Source: Herbaspirillum sp. SJZ107
Lineage (GTDB): Bacteria > Pseudomonadota > Gammaproteobacteria > Burkholderiales > Burkholderiaceae_D
Reading direction: 5' to 3'
Assembly (NCBI RefSeq): GCF_006715485.1
Contig: NZ_VFNH01000001.1
Location: forward strand, 372,001 to 436,000
Length of the DNA stretch: 64,000 bases
Positions 47,347-58,079 of the stretch are shown in pieces (positions within the stretch are counted from its first letter, which is position 1; each line of letters starts with the position of its first letter). The notes beneath the pieces are model-generated. The model did not search any database. It was not told the origin of the DNA and was given only the letters and a program-made list of their open reading frames with translations. The translations under genes were made by a program, and so were the position numbers.

Positions 47347-48009
47347 ATGCCAAATTCGAACATTCCCGTCATCACCATCGACGGCCCGACCGCCTCGGGT
47401 AAAGGCACCGTGGCCCACAAGGTCGCGGACCGCCTCGGCTTCCACCTGCTCGATTCCGGTGCCCTGTACCGCCTGACCGCGCTGTCGGCGCTGCGCCGCG
47501 GCATCGACCTGAACAACGAGCACGCGCTGGCCAAGGTCGCCGAACACCTGACGATCCGTTTCAACGGCGGCCACATCTACCTCGGCACGGAAGAGGTGAG
47601 CCACGCGATCCGCGCCGAGGAAGTCGGCAATACGGCATCGAAGATCGCGGCCTTGCCGGCGGTGCGCCACGCGCTGTTCGCGCTGCAGCTGGGCTTTCGC
47701 GAGACGCCGGGCCTGGTGGCCGACGGGCGCGACATGGGCACCGTGATCTTCCCCGGCGCCCAGTTGAAGGTGTTCTTGACGGCAAGCGTTGAGGCGCGTG
47801 CGCAACGCCGCTATAAGCAATTGATTGACAAAGGATTTTCTGCTAATATTGACGATCTGCTGGAAGATTTGCAGTCCCGCGATGCGCGCGATACCCAGCG
47901 CGCCGTGGCACCGCTGATGCCGGCAGAGGACGCTCACCTGCTGGATACCTCGCAAATGACCGCTGACGAAGCGGTCGAGCAGGTCCTGGCCTGGTACGCG
48001 GGAAAATAA
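47347..48009 (+). CDS. cmk: Cytidylate kinase
   Basis: A 220-residue kinase with P-loop [22 protein letters not shown] and [13 protein letters not shown], all diagnostic of CMP kinase. It phosphorylates CMP/dCMP with ATP. The start ATG at 47347 lies 11 bases after aroA. This cmk-rpsA-ihfB order is conserved in many proteobacteria. Confidence 0.97.
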   Translation: MPNSNIPVITIDGPTASGKGTVAHKVADRLGFHLLDSGALYRLTALSALRRGIDLNNEHALAKVAEHLTIRFNGGHIYLGTEEVSHAIRAEEVGNTASKIAALPAVRHALFALQLGFRETPGLVADGRDMGTVIFPGAQLKVFLTASVEARAQRRYKQLIDKGFSANIDDLLEDLQSRDARDTQRAVAPLMPAEDAHLLDTSQMTADEAVEQVLAWYAGK

Positions 48010-48153
48010 GGAATCAAAGCTTCCTGCTTCAGGGGAGTGGCGCGACGTGCGAACGACGCGTTTCGTGGTGCCCGGGACGTCCCGGGCGTGTTTCAACCTT
48101 AACCCAGTTCAGAGGGCATCTCGCCGTTCTGCTGGCTAACCTTTCAAAAACTC
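48010..48153 (+). promoter_or_regulatory. rpsA leader with perfect hairpin
   Basis: In the 144-base leader, GCCCGGGA pairs exactly with TCCCGGGC around CG (48070-48087). S1 represses its own translation in E. coli through a structured leader; whether that happens here is inference. Confidence 0.5.
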
Positions 48154-49860
<1,707 letters not shown>

Positions 49861-49895
49861 GCAAGGGTTGATAACCTGAGAACCGGAGCGAGCAG

Positions 49896-50201
49896 ATGAC
49901 CAAGTCCGAGCTGATCAACCGCCTGGCTGAGCGTTACTCTCAGCTGGTGGCCAAGGATGCGGAATATGCAGTCAAGACCATTCTCGATGCGATGACCAAC
50001 GCCCTGGCGACCGGGCAGCGCATCGAGATCCGCGGTTTCGGCAGCTTTGCGCTGAACAGCCGGCCGCCCCGCATCGGACGCAACCCGAAGTCCGGCGACA
50101 AGGTGATGGTGCCCGAAAAACGGGTACCCCACTTCAAGCCGGGCAAGCAGTTGCGCGAGCGGGTCGACGCGATGGTCGGGCAACCGATCATCGAAGACTG
50201 A
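49896..50201 (+). CDS. ihfB: Integration host factor subunit beta
   Basis: A 101-residue DNA-bending protein starting [21 protein letters not shown], with the beta-arm motif [18 protein letters not shown] (alpha plus beta) bends DNA sharply and assists sigma-54 promoters. The usual position after rpsA supports the assignment. A terminator follows. Confidence 0.97.
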   Translation: MTKSELINRLAERYSQLVAKDAEYAVKTILDAMTNALATGQRIEIRGFGSFALNSRPPRIGRNPKSGDKVMVPEKRVPHFKPGKQLRERVDAMVGQPIIED

Positions 50202-50224
50202 AGTCGTCTGCGCGAGCGGACAAG

Positions 50225-50257
50225 AACGGCGTCTCCTCTGGGGATGCCGTTTTTTTT
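50225..50257 (+). terminator. ihfB terminator
   Basis: AACGGC(G)TCTCC pairs with GGGGA(T)GCCGTT, followed by a run of eight T. Confidence 0.9.
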
Positions 50258-50327
50258 CGTCATTTTGAAAACTCATTTCAAATATGCGACACTGCGCCTT
50301 TAAAGTTATTGCCCACGGGACCTGCCG

Positions 50328-50645
50328 ATGAAATTTGTCTCGACGATTGCCGGATGCCTGCTGTTTGTCCTGTTCTTTTTCTTCGCCCTGAAGAACACCG
50401 ACCAGGTCGACCTGCATTTCTTCCTGGGCTACGAACTGCGCGGTCCGCTGGTGCTGATGCTGCTCGCGTTTTTCATCGCCGGTGCCTTCCTCGGCATCCT
50501 GGCGGTCACGCCGACCGTGTTCCGCCACCGCCGCGAGAGCTCGCAGCACAAGGACACGATCCAGGCCCTGCAGAACGCCGCCGGTACCGCCACGGCGGCC
50601 GGCATCCAGGCTCCGCAGCCGGACAGCGTCGCCCCGCGCGGCTGA
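50328..50645 (+). CDS. lapA: LapA-domain inner-membrane protein
   Basis: A 105-residue protein with two predicted membrane helices (residues 4-22 and 41-63) and the LapA signature ALKNTDQVDLHFFLG. With LapB it regulates LpxC degradation and LPS assembly. The start ATG at 50328 follows a short spacer; lapB follows after 38 bases. Confidence 0.92.
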   Translation: MKFVSTIAGCLLFVLFFFFALKNTDQVDLHFFLGYELRGPLVLMLLAFFIAGAFLGILAVTPTVFRHRRESSQHKDTIQALQNAAGTATAAGIQAPQPDSVAPRG

Positions 50646-50683
50646 TGCCGGCCGGCTACCCAGTAACACACGAATAAAAACAC

Positions 50684-51859
50684 ATGGAATTTGAAATCTG
50701 GTGGCTGCTTGGCATCCCCGTCTTTTTCGCCCTCGGCTGGCTGGCCGCACGGGTTGACATCAAACAGCTCGTTTCGGAATCGCGCAGCCTGCCGCGCGGT
50801 TACTTCAAGGGCCTGAACTTCCTCCTCAACGAGCAGCCGGACAAGGCGATCGACGCCTTCATCGAGATCGTCCGGCTCGACCCCGAGACCGCCGAGATGC
50901 ACTTCGCCCTCGGCAACCTGTTCCGCCGCCGCGGCGAGACCGAGCGCGCGATCCGCGTCCACCAGAACCTGCTGTCGCGCCCGGACCTGCCGATCGAACA
51001 GCAGATGCACGCCCAGTACGAGCTCGGCATGGACTACCTGAAGGCCGGCCTGCTCGACCGCGCCGAGGAAAGCTTCAATTCGCTGGTCGGCACCCAGTAC
51101 AGCGTGCAGGCACGGCGTGCCTTGCTGGAAATCTTCCAGCGCGAAAAGGAATGGCGCCGCGCGATCACCGCTGCCGAGGGCCTGCAGGAATCCGGCGCCG
51201 GCGCCCACCACAAGGAGATCGCCCAGTTCTACTGCGAACTGGCCCAGGATGCCATGGTGCACCTGCAGCCGGACGACGCCAAGGCGCTGCTCGACAAGGC
51301 GCTGCAGGCCGACCGCAAGAACGTACGGGCGACCATGCTGTACGGCGACGCGCTGCTGGCCCAGGGCGACGTCGAAGGCGCGCTGAAGACCTGGCGCCGC
51401 GTCGAACAGCAGAGCGTGCCGCACGTGGCGCTGGTCGCCGGCCGCCTGATGGACGGCTACCGCCGCGTCGGCCGGCCGGAAGAGGGCGTCAGCCTGCTGC
51501 GCTCCTACCTGGAAGAAGCGTCATCCATTGATCTGATCGAGGTGGTGTTCAAGGCCGTCATCGAACTGAACGGCGTCGACGCTGCCAAACAGCTGGTAGT
51601 GGAAGAGCTGCGCCGTAATCCGACCCTGCTCGGCCTGGACAAGCTGCTCGAAGCGCGCCTGATGGATGCGCCGGCTAATGTCTGGGAAGAACTGTCGATG
51701 GTCAAGAACCTGGTGCACGGCTACACCCAGAAGCTGGCGCGCTACCAGTGCAGCCATTGCGGTTTCAAGGCGCGCCAGTACTACTGGCAGTGCCCGGGGT
51801 GCAGCAAGTGGGAAACTTACCCGCCGCGCCGTACCGAAGAATTGAATGTAATGAACTAA
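50684..51859 (+). CDS. lapB: LPS assembly regulator LapB (YciM)
   Basis: A 391-residue inner-membrane protein: a single N-terminal helix (WWLLGIPVFFALGWLAARV), tetratricopeptide repeats over most of its length, and a C-terminal rubredoxin-like metal site with two CxxC pairs (CSHCGF and CPGC). LapB recruits FtsH to degrade LpxC, limiting lipid A synthesis. Length and architecture match E. coli LapB. Confidence 0.95.
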   Translation: MEFEIWWLLGIPVFFALGWLAARVDIKQLVSESRSLPRGYFKGLNFLLNEQPDKAIDAFIEIVRLDPETAEMHFALGNLFRRRGETERAIRVHQNLLSRPDLPIEQQMHAQYELGMDYLKAGLLDRAEESFNSLVGTQYSVQARRALLEIFQREKEWRRAITAAEGLQESGAGAHHKEIAQFYCELAQDAMVHLQPDDAKALLDKALQADRKNVRATMLYGDALLAQGDVEGALKTWRRVEQQSVPHVALVAGRLMDGYRRVGRPEEGVSLLRSYLEEASSIDLIEVVFKAVIELNGVDAAKQLVVEELRRNPTLLGLDKLLEARLMDAPANVWEELSMVKNLVHGYTQKLARYQCSHCGFKARQYYWQCPGCSKWETYPPRRTEELNVMN

Positions 51860-51874
51860 GGTAGTGAACAACAG

Positions 51875-53272
51875 ATGAAAATCACGATTATCGGTACCGG
51901 CTACGTCGGCCTGGTCACGGGCGCCTGCCTGGCGGAACTCGGCAATGACGTGTTCTGCCTCGACGTCGATCCACGCAAGATCGACATGCTCAACAGCGGC
52001 GGGATCCCGATCCACGAACCGGGCCTGGAAGAAGTCGTCGCGCGCAACCGCGCTAGCGGCCGCCTGCAATTCTCGACCGACGTCGCCGCCAGCGTGGCGC
52101 ACGGCCAGCTGCAGTTCATCGCCGTCGGCACGCCGCCGGACGAAGACGGTTCGGCCGACCTGCAATACGTGCTGGCCGCGGCCCGCAACATCGGCCGCCA
52201 CATGGAAGGCTACAAGGTCATCGTCGACAAGTCGACGGTGCCGGTCGGGACCGCCGACCGCGTGGCCGCCGCCATCCGGGAAGAACTGGCTGCGCGCGGC
52301 AAGAATGCCGATGCGCAGGACAAGCTCGATTTTGCCGTGGTCTCGAACCCCGAGTTCCTGAAGGAAGGCGCCGCCGTCGAAGACTTCATGCGTCCCGACC
52401 GCATCGTGATCGGCACTTCGGATTCGCCCGCCGGCCTGCGCGCGCGCGACCTCATGAAACTGCTGTACGCGCCGTTCAACCGCAACCACGAGCGCGTGCA
52501 CTGGATGGACGTGCGCTCGGCCGAGTTCACCAAGTACGCGGCCAACGCCATGCTGGCGACCCGCATCTCGTTCATGAACGAACTGGCCAACCTGGCCGAC
52601 CAGGTCGGCGCCGACATCGAAGCCGTGCGCCACGGCATCGGTTCCGATCCGCGCATCGGCCACAGCTTCCTGTACGCCGGCGCCGGCTACGGCGGCTCCT
52701 GCTTCCCGAAGGACGTGCAGGCGCTCGAGCGCACCGCGCGCCAGTACGACCAGGACCTCTTGATCCTGCGCGCCGTGGAAGCCGTCAACGACCGCCAGAA
52801 GGGGGTGCTGGGCCGCAAGGTGGTGCAGCGCTTCGGCGAGGACCTGGCCGGCAAGCGCTTCGCGGTCTGGGGCCTGGCCTTCAAGCCGAACACCGACGAC
52901 ATGCGCGAAGCGCCGTCGCGCGTGCTGCTGGCCGAACTGCTGAAGCGTGGCGCCAGCGTCGCCGTGCACGATCCGGTGGCGATGGAAGAAGCCAGGCGGG
53001 TGCTGGCGCTCGACCTCGATGAGCAGGCCCTGGCCCGCGTCGAATTCAAGGCGGCGCCGATGGATGCGCTGGACGGCGCCGAGGCGCTGCTGATCGTCAC
53101 CGAATGGAAGGCCTTCCGCAGCCCGGACTTCGACCAGATCAAGGCGCGCCTGAAGCAGCCGGTGATCATCGACGGCCGCAACCTGTTCGAGCCCTCGCTG
53201 ATGACCGGTTTCGGGATCGAGTACCACGGCATCGGCCGTTCCGTGCTCACCGGCCATGTGGCCGGCAAGTGA
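51875..53272 (+). CDS. ugd: UDP-glucose 6-dehydrogenase
   Basis: A 465-residue enzyme with NAD-binding [20 protein letters not shown], the catalytic cysteine in [10 protein letters not shown] and the conserved [13 protein letters not shown]. It oxidises UDP-glucose to UDP-glucuronate for capsule, exopolysaccharide or LPS. It is 15 bases after lapB and precedes rfaE1, supporting an envelope role. Confidence 0.96.
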   Translation: MKITIIGTGYVGLVTGACLAELGNDVFCLDVDPRKIDMLNSGGIPIHEPGLEEVVARNRASGRLQFSTDVAASVAHGQLQFIAVGTPPDEDGSADLQYVLAAARNIGRHMEGYKVIVDKSTVPVGTADRVAAAIREELAARGKNADAQDKLDFAVVSNPEFLKEGAAVEDFMRPDRIVIGTSDSPAGLRARDLMKLLYAPFNRNHERVHWMDVRSAEFTKYAANAMLATRISFMNELANLADQVGADIEAVRHGIGSDPRIGHSFLYAGAGYGGSCFPKDVQALERTARQYDQDLLILRAVEAVNDRQKGVLGRKVVQRFGEDLAGKRFAVWGLAFKPNTDDMREAPSRVLLAELLKRGASVAVHDPVAMEEARRVLALDLDEQALARVEFKAAPMDALDGAEALLIVTEWKAFRSPDFDQIKARLKQPVIIDGRNLFEPSLMTGFGIEYHGIGRSVLTGHVAGK

Positions 53273-53279
53273 GGCGCAC

Positions 53280-54278
53280 ATGAACGACATGATTCCAAGC
53301 CGCCAACTCTCGACCGACAGCTACCGCCAGGCCGACGCGCCGCAGCTCGACAGCGTGCGCCTGCTGGTGGTCGGCGACGTCATGCTCGACCGCTACTGGT
53401 TCGGCGACGTCTCGCGCATCTCGCCGGAAGCCCCGGTGCCGGTGGTGCGCATCGAAAAGCGTGAAGAGCGCCTCGGCGGCGCCGCCAACGTGGCGCGCAA
53501 CGCGGCCGCGCTGGGCGCCCACTGCGGCCTGCTGGGCGTGGTCGGCAACGACGAAGCCGGCGACTCGGTCGAGCAGATCCTGCGCGAATCGAGCATCCAC
53601 AGCTACCTCAAGCGCGACTCGGCCATCTCCACCATCATCAAGCTGCGCGTGATCGGACGCCAGCAGCAGATGGTGCGCATCGACTTCGAGGATACCCCGA
53701 CCGAGACCGTCCTGCGCGACAAGCTCACGCAATTCAAGGCGCTGCTGCCGGACTACGACGTGATCGTCCTGTCCGACTACAACAAGGGCAGCCTGGTCAA
53801 CGTGGCCGAGATGATCCAGCTTGCCCGCGCCGCCGGCAAGACGGTGATGGTCGACCCCAAGGGCGACGATTTCACGCCTTACCGCGGCGCCACCATGCTG
53901 ACCCCGAACAAGTCGGAACTCAAGCGCATCGTCGGCAGCTGGAAGACCGAAGAGCAGCTGACCGAAAAGGCGCAGCGCCTGCGCGAGGATCTGGGCCTGC
54001 AGGCCCTGCTGCTGACCCGTTCGGAAGAGGGCATGAGCCTGTACACCGCGGACGAGATCGTGCACGTCCCGGCCGACGCGCGCGAGGTGTTCGACGTCTC
54101 CGGCGCGGGCGATACCGTGATCGCCACCATGGCTGCCATGCTGGGCGCCGGCGTGCCGCTGCCGGAAGCGCTGGCCACTGCCAACCGCGCCGGCGGCATC
54201 GTGGTCGGCAAGCTGGGTACGGCCACCGTCACCCGCGACGAGCTGTTCGCGCAGCGCCGCCGCAGCGACGGCGCCTGA
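53280..54278 (+). CDS. rfaE1: D-glycero-beta-D-manno-heptose-7-phosphate kinase
   Basis: A 332-residue PfkB/ribokinase-type kinase: LLVVGDVMLDRYWFGDVSRI, RLGGAANVARNAAALGA and the catalytic SGAGDTVIAT. It corresponds to the kinase half of HldE (HldA), which makes heptose-1,7-bisphosphate for LPS inner core. The ATG at 53280 lies 7 bases after ugd. The epimerase gene hldD (rfaD), often next in betaproteobacteria, is absent; a ComEA-like gene follows. Confidence 0.95.
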   Translation: MNDMIPSRQLSTDSYRQADAPQLDSVRLLVVGDVMLDRYWFGDVSRISPEAPVPVVRIEKREERLGGAANVARNAAALGAHCGLLGVVGNDEAGDSVEQILRESSIHSYLKRDSAISTIIKLRVIGRQQQMVRIDFEDTPTETVLRDKLTQFKALLPDYDVIVLSDYNKGSLVNVAEMIQLARAAGKTVMVDPKGDDFTPYRGATMLTPNKSELKRIVGSWKTEEQLTEKAQRLREDLGLQALLLTRSEEGMSLYTADEIVHVPADAREVFDVSGAGDTVIATMAAMLGAGVPLPEALATANRAGGIVVGKLGTATVTRDELFAQRRRSDGA

Positions 54279-54418
54279 AGCCTCCCGCCGATTCGACTTG
54301 AACGCATTGACCCGTCACAAGCGTGGCGGGTCAACCCGTCCTCAGCCTTGTTCGTTATCTCCCGAGGGCGGCATTTGCCGTCCACATCACTGCCAATTGA
54401 TAAGAACGGAGAAACCAG

Positions 54419-54796
54419 ATGATCAAGAAACTGATGCTTGCTCTCGCCACCCTGGTGGCATCGACCGGCTTTGCGTTCGCCCAGGTGGACGTCAACAAGG
54501 CCGATGCCGCGGCGCTGGACAGTGTCAAGGGCGTCGGCCCGAGCATGTCGAAGGCAATCATCGACGAGCGCAGCAAAGGGGAGTTCAAGGACTGGGCCGA
54601 TTTCCAGAAGCGCGTGAAAGGCGTCGGCGAGAAGCGCGCGGCCAAGCTGTCGCAGGCCGGGCTGCAGGTGAACGGCAAGGCGATGGACGGCGCGCCGATG
54701 GCGGCGCCGGGCGATAAGACGGCCGCCAAGCCGGCCAAGGCGGTGAAGGCCAAGCCCGACGCCGCCAAGGCTGAGCCGGCGAAAGCGGCCAGCTGA
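54419..54796 (+). CDS. Exported ComEA-like helix-hairpin-helix protein
   Basis: A 125-residue protein: signal peptide (LALATLVASTGFAFA), then one helix-hairpin-helix pair (VDVNKADAAALDSVKGVGPS, RVKGVGEKRAAKLSQAGL) and a low-complexity Ala/Lys/Pro tail. ComEA binds incoming DNA in the periplasm during natural transformation; short ComEA-like proteins occur widely in betaproteobacteria, and competence is not proven here. The ATG at 54419 follows GGAGAAA. Confidence 0.85.
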   Translation: MIKKLMLALATLVASTGFAFAQVDVNKADAAALDSVKGVGPSMSKAIIDERSKGEFKDWADFQKRVKGVGEKRAAKLSQAGLQVNGKAMDGAPMAAPGDKTAAKPAKAVKAKPDAAKAEPAKAAS

Positions 54797-54836
54797 TCTG
54801 CGCTACGCTGAAGCATCAGGCATTCAGCGCACGTAA

Positions 54837-54915
54837 ACGTCGCCCCTGCGCAGGCAAGGGCCCAAGTTTGGCGAATTGCCGCGAAATTGGGCCCCTGCCT
54901 TCGCAGGGGCGACGT
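54837..54915. repeat. Palindromic (REPIN-like) repeat, copy D
   Basis: ACGTCGCCCC and GGGGCGACGT form the outer arms, with CCTGC/GCAGG blocks and CCCAAGTT / AATTGGG inside, inverted around a 19-base centre. It lies between the ComEA-like gene and cysM. Shortest of the four copies. Confidence 0.9.
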
Positions 54916-54997
54916 GCTGATGAACGCAGTCCCTTTCATACGCCTTGGCGCATCTCGGATTAGAATGACGCTTTCGAGTTCGCAAGAAAGCAAAGCA

Positions 54998-55900
54998 ATG
55001 GCATACAAGACCATCGAAGACACGATCGGCAATACCCCCCTCGTGCAACTGATGCGCATCCCCGGCGCCGACGCGGCAGCCCGCAACAACATCATCCTCG
55101 GCAAGCTCGAAGGCAACAACCCGGCGGGCTCGGTCAAGGACCGCGCCGCCATGTCGATGCTGCGCGGCGCCGAGGCGCGCGGCCAGATCAAGCAGGGCGA
55201 TACCCTGATCGAAGCAACCAGCGGCAACACCGGCATCGCGCTGGCGATGGCGGCGGCGATCCGCGGCTACAAGATGGTCCTGATCATGCCGGACAACCTG
55301 TCGATCGAGCGCCGCCAGAGCATGGCTGCCTACGGCGCCCAGATCATCCTGACCCCGAAGACCGGCGGCATGGAATATGCGCGCGACCTGGCCGAGCAGA
55401 TGCAGAAGGATGGCCAGGGCATCATCCTCGACCAGTTCGCCAACGAGGACAATCCGCGCGCCCACTACGAGACCACCGGTCCAGAGATCTGGCGCGATAC
55501 CGACGGCCGCATTACCCACTTCGTGAGCGCGATGGGTACCACCGGCACCATCATGGGCGTGTCGCATTACCTGAAGGAACAGAACGAGGCGATCCGCATC
55601 GTCGGCGCCCAGCCGGAAGAGGGATCGTCGATCCCGGGTATCCGCAAATGGCCGGAAGCCTACCTGCCGCGCATCTTCGACAGGAGCCGTGTGGACCAGG
55701 TCGAGAGCGTGACGCAGGCGGCTGCGGAACAGATAGCGCGCCGCCTGGCGGCCGAAGAGGGGATTTTCTGCGGTATTTCCGCGGCCGGGGCCTGCGAAAT
55801 CGCACTGCGCATTTCGCAAACCGTGGAGAACGCGACGATCGTGTTCATCGTCTGCGACCGCGGCGATCGTTATCTGTCGACGGGTGTGTTTCCCGCGTAA
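54998..55900 (+). CDS. cysM: Cysteine synthase B
   Basis: A 300-residue PLP enzyme. The PLP lysine is Lys47 in GSVKDRAAM, and SGNTGIALAM binds the substrate. IEATSGNTGIA, SAMGTTGTIMG and GIRKWPEAYLPRI assign it to CysM rather than CysK. It makes cysteine from O-acetylserine and sulfide or thiosulfate. The ATG at 54998 begins MAYKTIEDTIGNTPLV. It is followed by an unconnected hairpin (55908-55925). Confidence 0.95.
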   Translation: MAYKTIEDTIGNTPLVQLMRIPGADAAARNNIILGKLEGNNPAGSVKDRAAMSMLRGAEARGQIKQGDTLIEATSGNTGIALAMAAAIRGYKMVLIMPDNLSIERRQSMAAYGAQIILTPKTGGMEYARDLAEQMQKDGQGIILDQFANEDNPRAHYETTGPEIWRDTDGRITHFVSAMGTTGTIMGVSHYLKEQNEAIRIVGAQPEEGSSIPGIRKWPEAYLPRIFDRSRVDQVESVTQAAAEQIARRLAAEEGIFCGISAAGACEIALRISQTVENATIVFIVCDRGDRYLSTGVFPA

Positions 55901-55907
55901 TCGAATG

Positions 55908-55925
55908 GATGCCAGTCCTGGCATC
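55908..55925 (+). terminator. Weak terminator-like hairpin after cysM
   Basis: GATGCCAG pairs with CTGGCATC around TC, 7 bases beyond the cysM stop. There is no T-run, so efficiency is uncertain. Confidence 0.4.
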
Positions 55926-56082
55926 GCAAGCCCGGCGCGACGTTCAGGCGCTGGGTGCCTCCCGCTGGGGGAAAACAATCTCCCTGTTCCCGGATAGGGC
56001 GACAAGGTCTACCGTACATCTGCTGCATGATGGACGTTGCGGCGGCACGCTATGGCGCCGCCGTCCGGTCCGGCGTTCACGA

Positions 56083-56424
56083 TTACTCGGCGCCGACGCC
56101 TGCGTTGTCCTTGTCCTTCGGCTTGAACTGCTTGTCGCTGATACGGAACTTTGCGCGGCGGTCGCCCATGAGGTAGCGCAGGTCACGGATCGACAGGTCG
56201 CTGACTTCGTGCATGCGGATCAGCAGCGAAGCGCCGACCGGCAGGCGGTGGTGGCGGATCTTCGAGATCACCGGCGGTGCCACTTCCAGCGCGCGCGACA
56301 GCGCAGCGTCGTTTTTCAGGCGCAGGTTCTCGATCAGGGTATCGAGGAGGCGGTTGGGGTTGTACTGCAGCAGCTCATCGGATTCCGAATCGCTGTTCAT
56401 ATCGATGCCGACTTGGTTGGTCAT
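56083..56424 (-). CDS. Small helix-turn-helix protein, unknown target
   Basis: A protein of about 114 residues. The middle part (NRLLDTLIENLRLKNDAALSRALEVAPPVISKIRHHRLPVG) looks like a Cro/C1-type helix-turn-helix with the recognition helix near ALEVAPPVISKIRHH. The start is uncertain: ATG at 56424 or 56400. It is followed by a Lys/Asp-rich tail. I recognise it as a conserved family but not its target; an upstream AT-rich gap of about 400 bases probably contains its promoter. Confidence 0.65.
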   Translation of the reverse strand: MTNQVGIDMNSDSESDELLQYNPNRLLDTLIENLRLKNDAALSRALEVAPPVISKIRHHRLPVGASLLIRMHEVSDLSIRDLRYLMGDRRAKFRISDKQFKPKDKDNAGVGAE

Positions 56425-56888
56425 GATGTTCACTATTCCTATGTCCAGGGGTTCACTTGGGGCGTTTCTGCCGAAATTCAAGTTACGTTATATAAAAACG
56501 TTTCGAAAATTTCTACTAAATTATACAAGTAATTTCTAATTTAGTACTCAAGAGCAATAAATATCAGTAGGCTCTGTTGTGTTCGTTGTCTCATCGCAAC
56601 AATAGCCGCAATGCAATTCTCTCACAAAGTCACTGAAATAATAATTGTTTTTTACTTAAACTTAAGTGTAAAGCAATTATCGATGCGTGGCCGCACGCTT
56701 ACACATTAGGATGGGTGAATGACAACGAAAGCGGGGGTATGCGCGATGCCTACCCTGTTTCTTAGGAGAACTGTTTAGTCTAAAACCAGATACACCCCGG
56801 GGGTATATCGTTATCAGGACGACAGCAAGTCTTTAAATAAGCTTCATTTCCGTTACAAACTGATACAAACTTTCCGGCTCAACCAAAC
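56425..56888. other. AT-rich intergenic region
   Basis: 464 bases between the HTH gene and mltB, the most AT-rich stretch of the window. Inverted repeats are seen at ACTTAA-AC-TTAAGT (about 56653-56666) and around CCCCGGGG (about 56792-56806, GATAC...GTATATC). No ORF of credible length was found. It must hold the promoter of the HTH gene and lies downstream of mltB. Confidence 0.6.
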
Positions 56889-58079
56889 TCAAATACCGCG
56901 CGACAGCTTGATCGCGCGGCCGAGTTCAATTACCGACATGGCATAGAAATAACTGCGATTGTACTTGGTGATTGCAAAGAAGTTAGCATTCGCCACCCAG
57001 TACTCGGTCGGATCGGCCCCATTCTGCAGGTCGACCAGCCCATACAGGCGGTCGTCGGGCAGGGTGGTGCGGGTGGCGACCCCGGCATCCTGCAGTTCGG
57101 CCGGGCGATAACGCGCGCTCAAGCCACCCAGCATCGGCTGCCAGGCCAGGCTCGGCGCGACATTGGCCTCGAACACGGACGGTCCGCCGCTGGTGCGGTC
57201 CCAGCCATGCTCGACCAGGAAGTTGGCAACGCTGCCGATCGCATCGGCGGGCGAGCCGCGCAGGTCGACAACGCCGTCGCCGTCGTAATCCACGCCATAT
57301 TTCAGGATGTTGCCCGGCATGAACTGCGGCATGCCGACCGCCCCGGCAAACGAGCCCAGCAGCGAAAACGGATCGATGTTTTCCTTGCGCGCCAACAGCA
57401 GGGTGCTGGCCAGCTCGTCGCGGAAGAAGGCCATGCGTTCGCTGCGGTTTGGCGCTTCCGGGTAGGCAAAAGCGAGGGTGGCCAGCACGTCGACCACGCG
57501 GAAGCGGCCGGTGTCGCGGCCGTAGATGGTTTCCACGCCGATGATGCCGACGATGATCTCGGCCGGCACGCCGTACTGCGCCTCGGCGCGCGCCAGGGCC
57601 TCGGCGTTCTCGTTCCAGAAGCGCACGCCGGCGCCGATCCGGATCGGCTCGATGAAGCGGCCGCTGTAGGTGCGCCAGTTCTTCGGCTTGCCGGGTGGGG
57701 CCGGCTTCACCAGCTGCACTGCCGAATCGACGAAGCGGGTCTGGCGGATGGTCTCGTCGAGCGCGGCGCGGTCGAAGCCGTGGCTGGCCACCATCTCGTC
57801 CTCGAAGTCGCGTACCGCCTGCCATTCGCTGAAGTTGGCTGCTTCGCCGTCGTAGTCGATGGTCGGGCGCGCCGCGACGGCGGCCACTGCGGCCGCGGCC
57901 GCCGCCTTGCCTGCCTTGCCTTTGGACTTGGCCTGCTTGCCGGCTTTGGCGGCCTTGGCGGTCTTTGCAGTCGATTTGGACGCCGCTTTGGCAGGGTGGG
58001 TGGACGACGCGGCAAGGGCAGAGGATGCCTGGCCGGCGCCGAAGGCCAGGGCGAGCAACAGCGGAACTAAGGATTTCAT
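56889..58079 (-). CDS. mltB: Membrane-bound lytic murein transglycosylase B
   Basis: A 396-residue GH103 enzyme: signal peptide (about residues 1-23), a Lys/Ala-rich linker of low complexity, then the transglycosylase domain with catalytic Glu183 in GIIGVETIYGRDTG and SFAGAVGMPQFMPGN. It cleaves the glycan chain of peptidoglycan to give 1,6-anhydroMurNAc ends. No lipobox was seen, so it may be periplasmic rather than lipid anchored. Its start overlaps the end of tgpA by 4 bases, so it is the last gene of the moxR-DUF58-tgpA-mltB operon. Confidence 0.92.
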   Translation of the reverse strand: MKSLVPLLLALAFGAGQASSALAASSTHPAKAASKSTAKTAKAAKAGKQAKSKGKAGKAAAAAAVAAVAARPTIDYDGEAANFSEWQAVRDFEDEMVASHGFDRAALDETIRQTRFVDSAVQLVKPAPPGKPKNWRTYSGRFIEPIRIGAGVRFWNENAEALARAEAQYGVPAEIIVGIIGVETIYGRDTGRFRVVDVLATLAFAYPEAPNRSERMAFFRDELASTLLLARKENIDPFSLLGSFAGAVGMPQFMPGNILKYGVDYDGDGVVDLRGSPADAIGSVANFLVEHGWDRTSGGPSVFEANVAPSLAWQPMLGGLSARYRPAELQDAGVATRTTLPDDRLYGLVDLQNGADPTEYWVANANFFAITKYNRSYFYAMSVIELGRAIKLSRGI

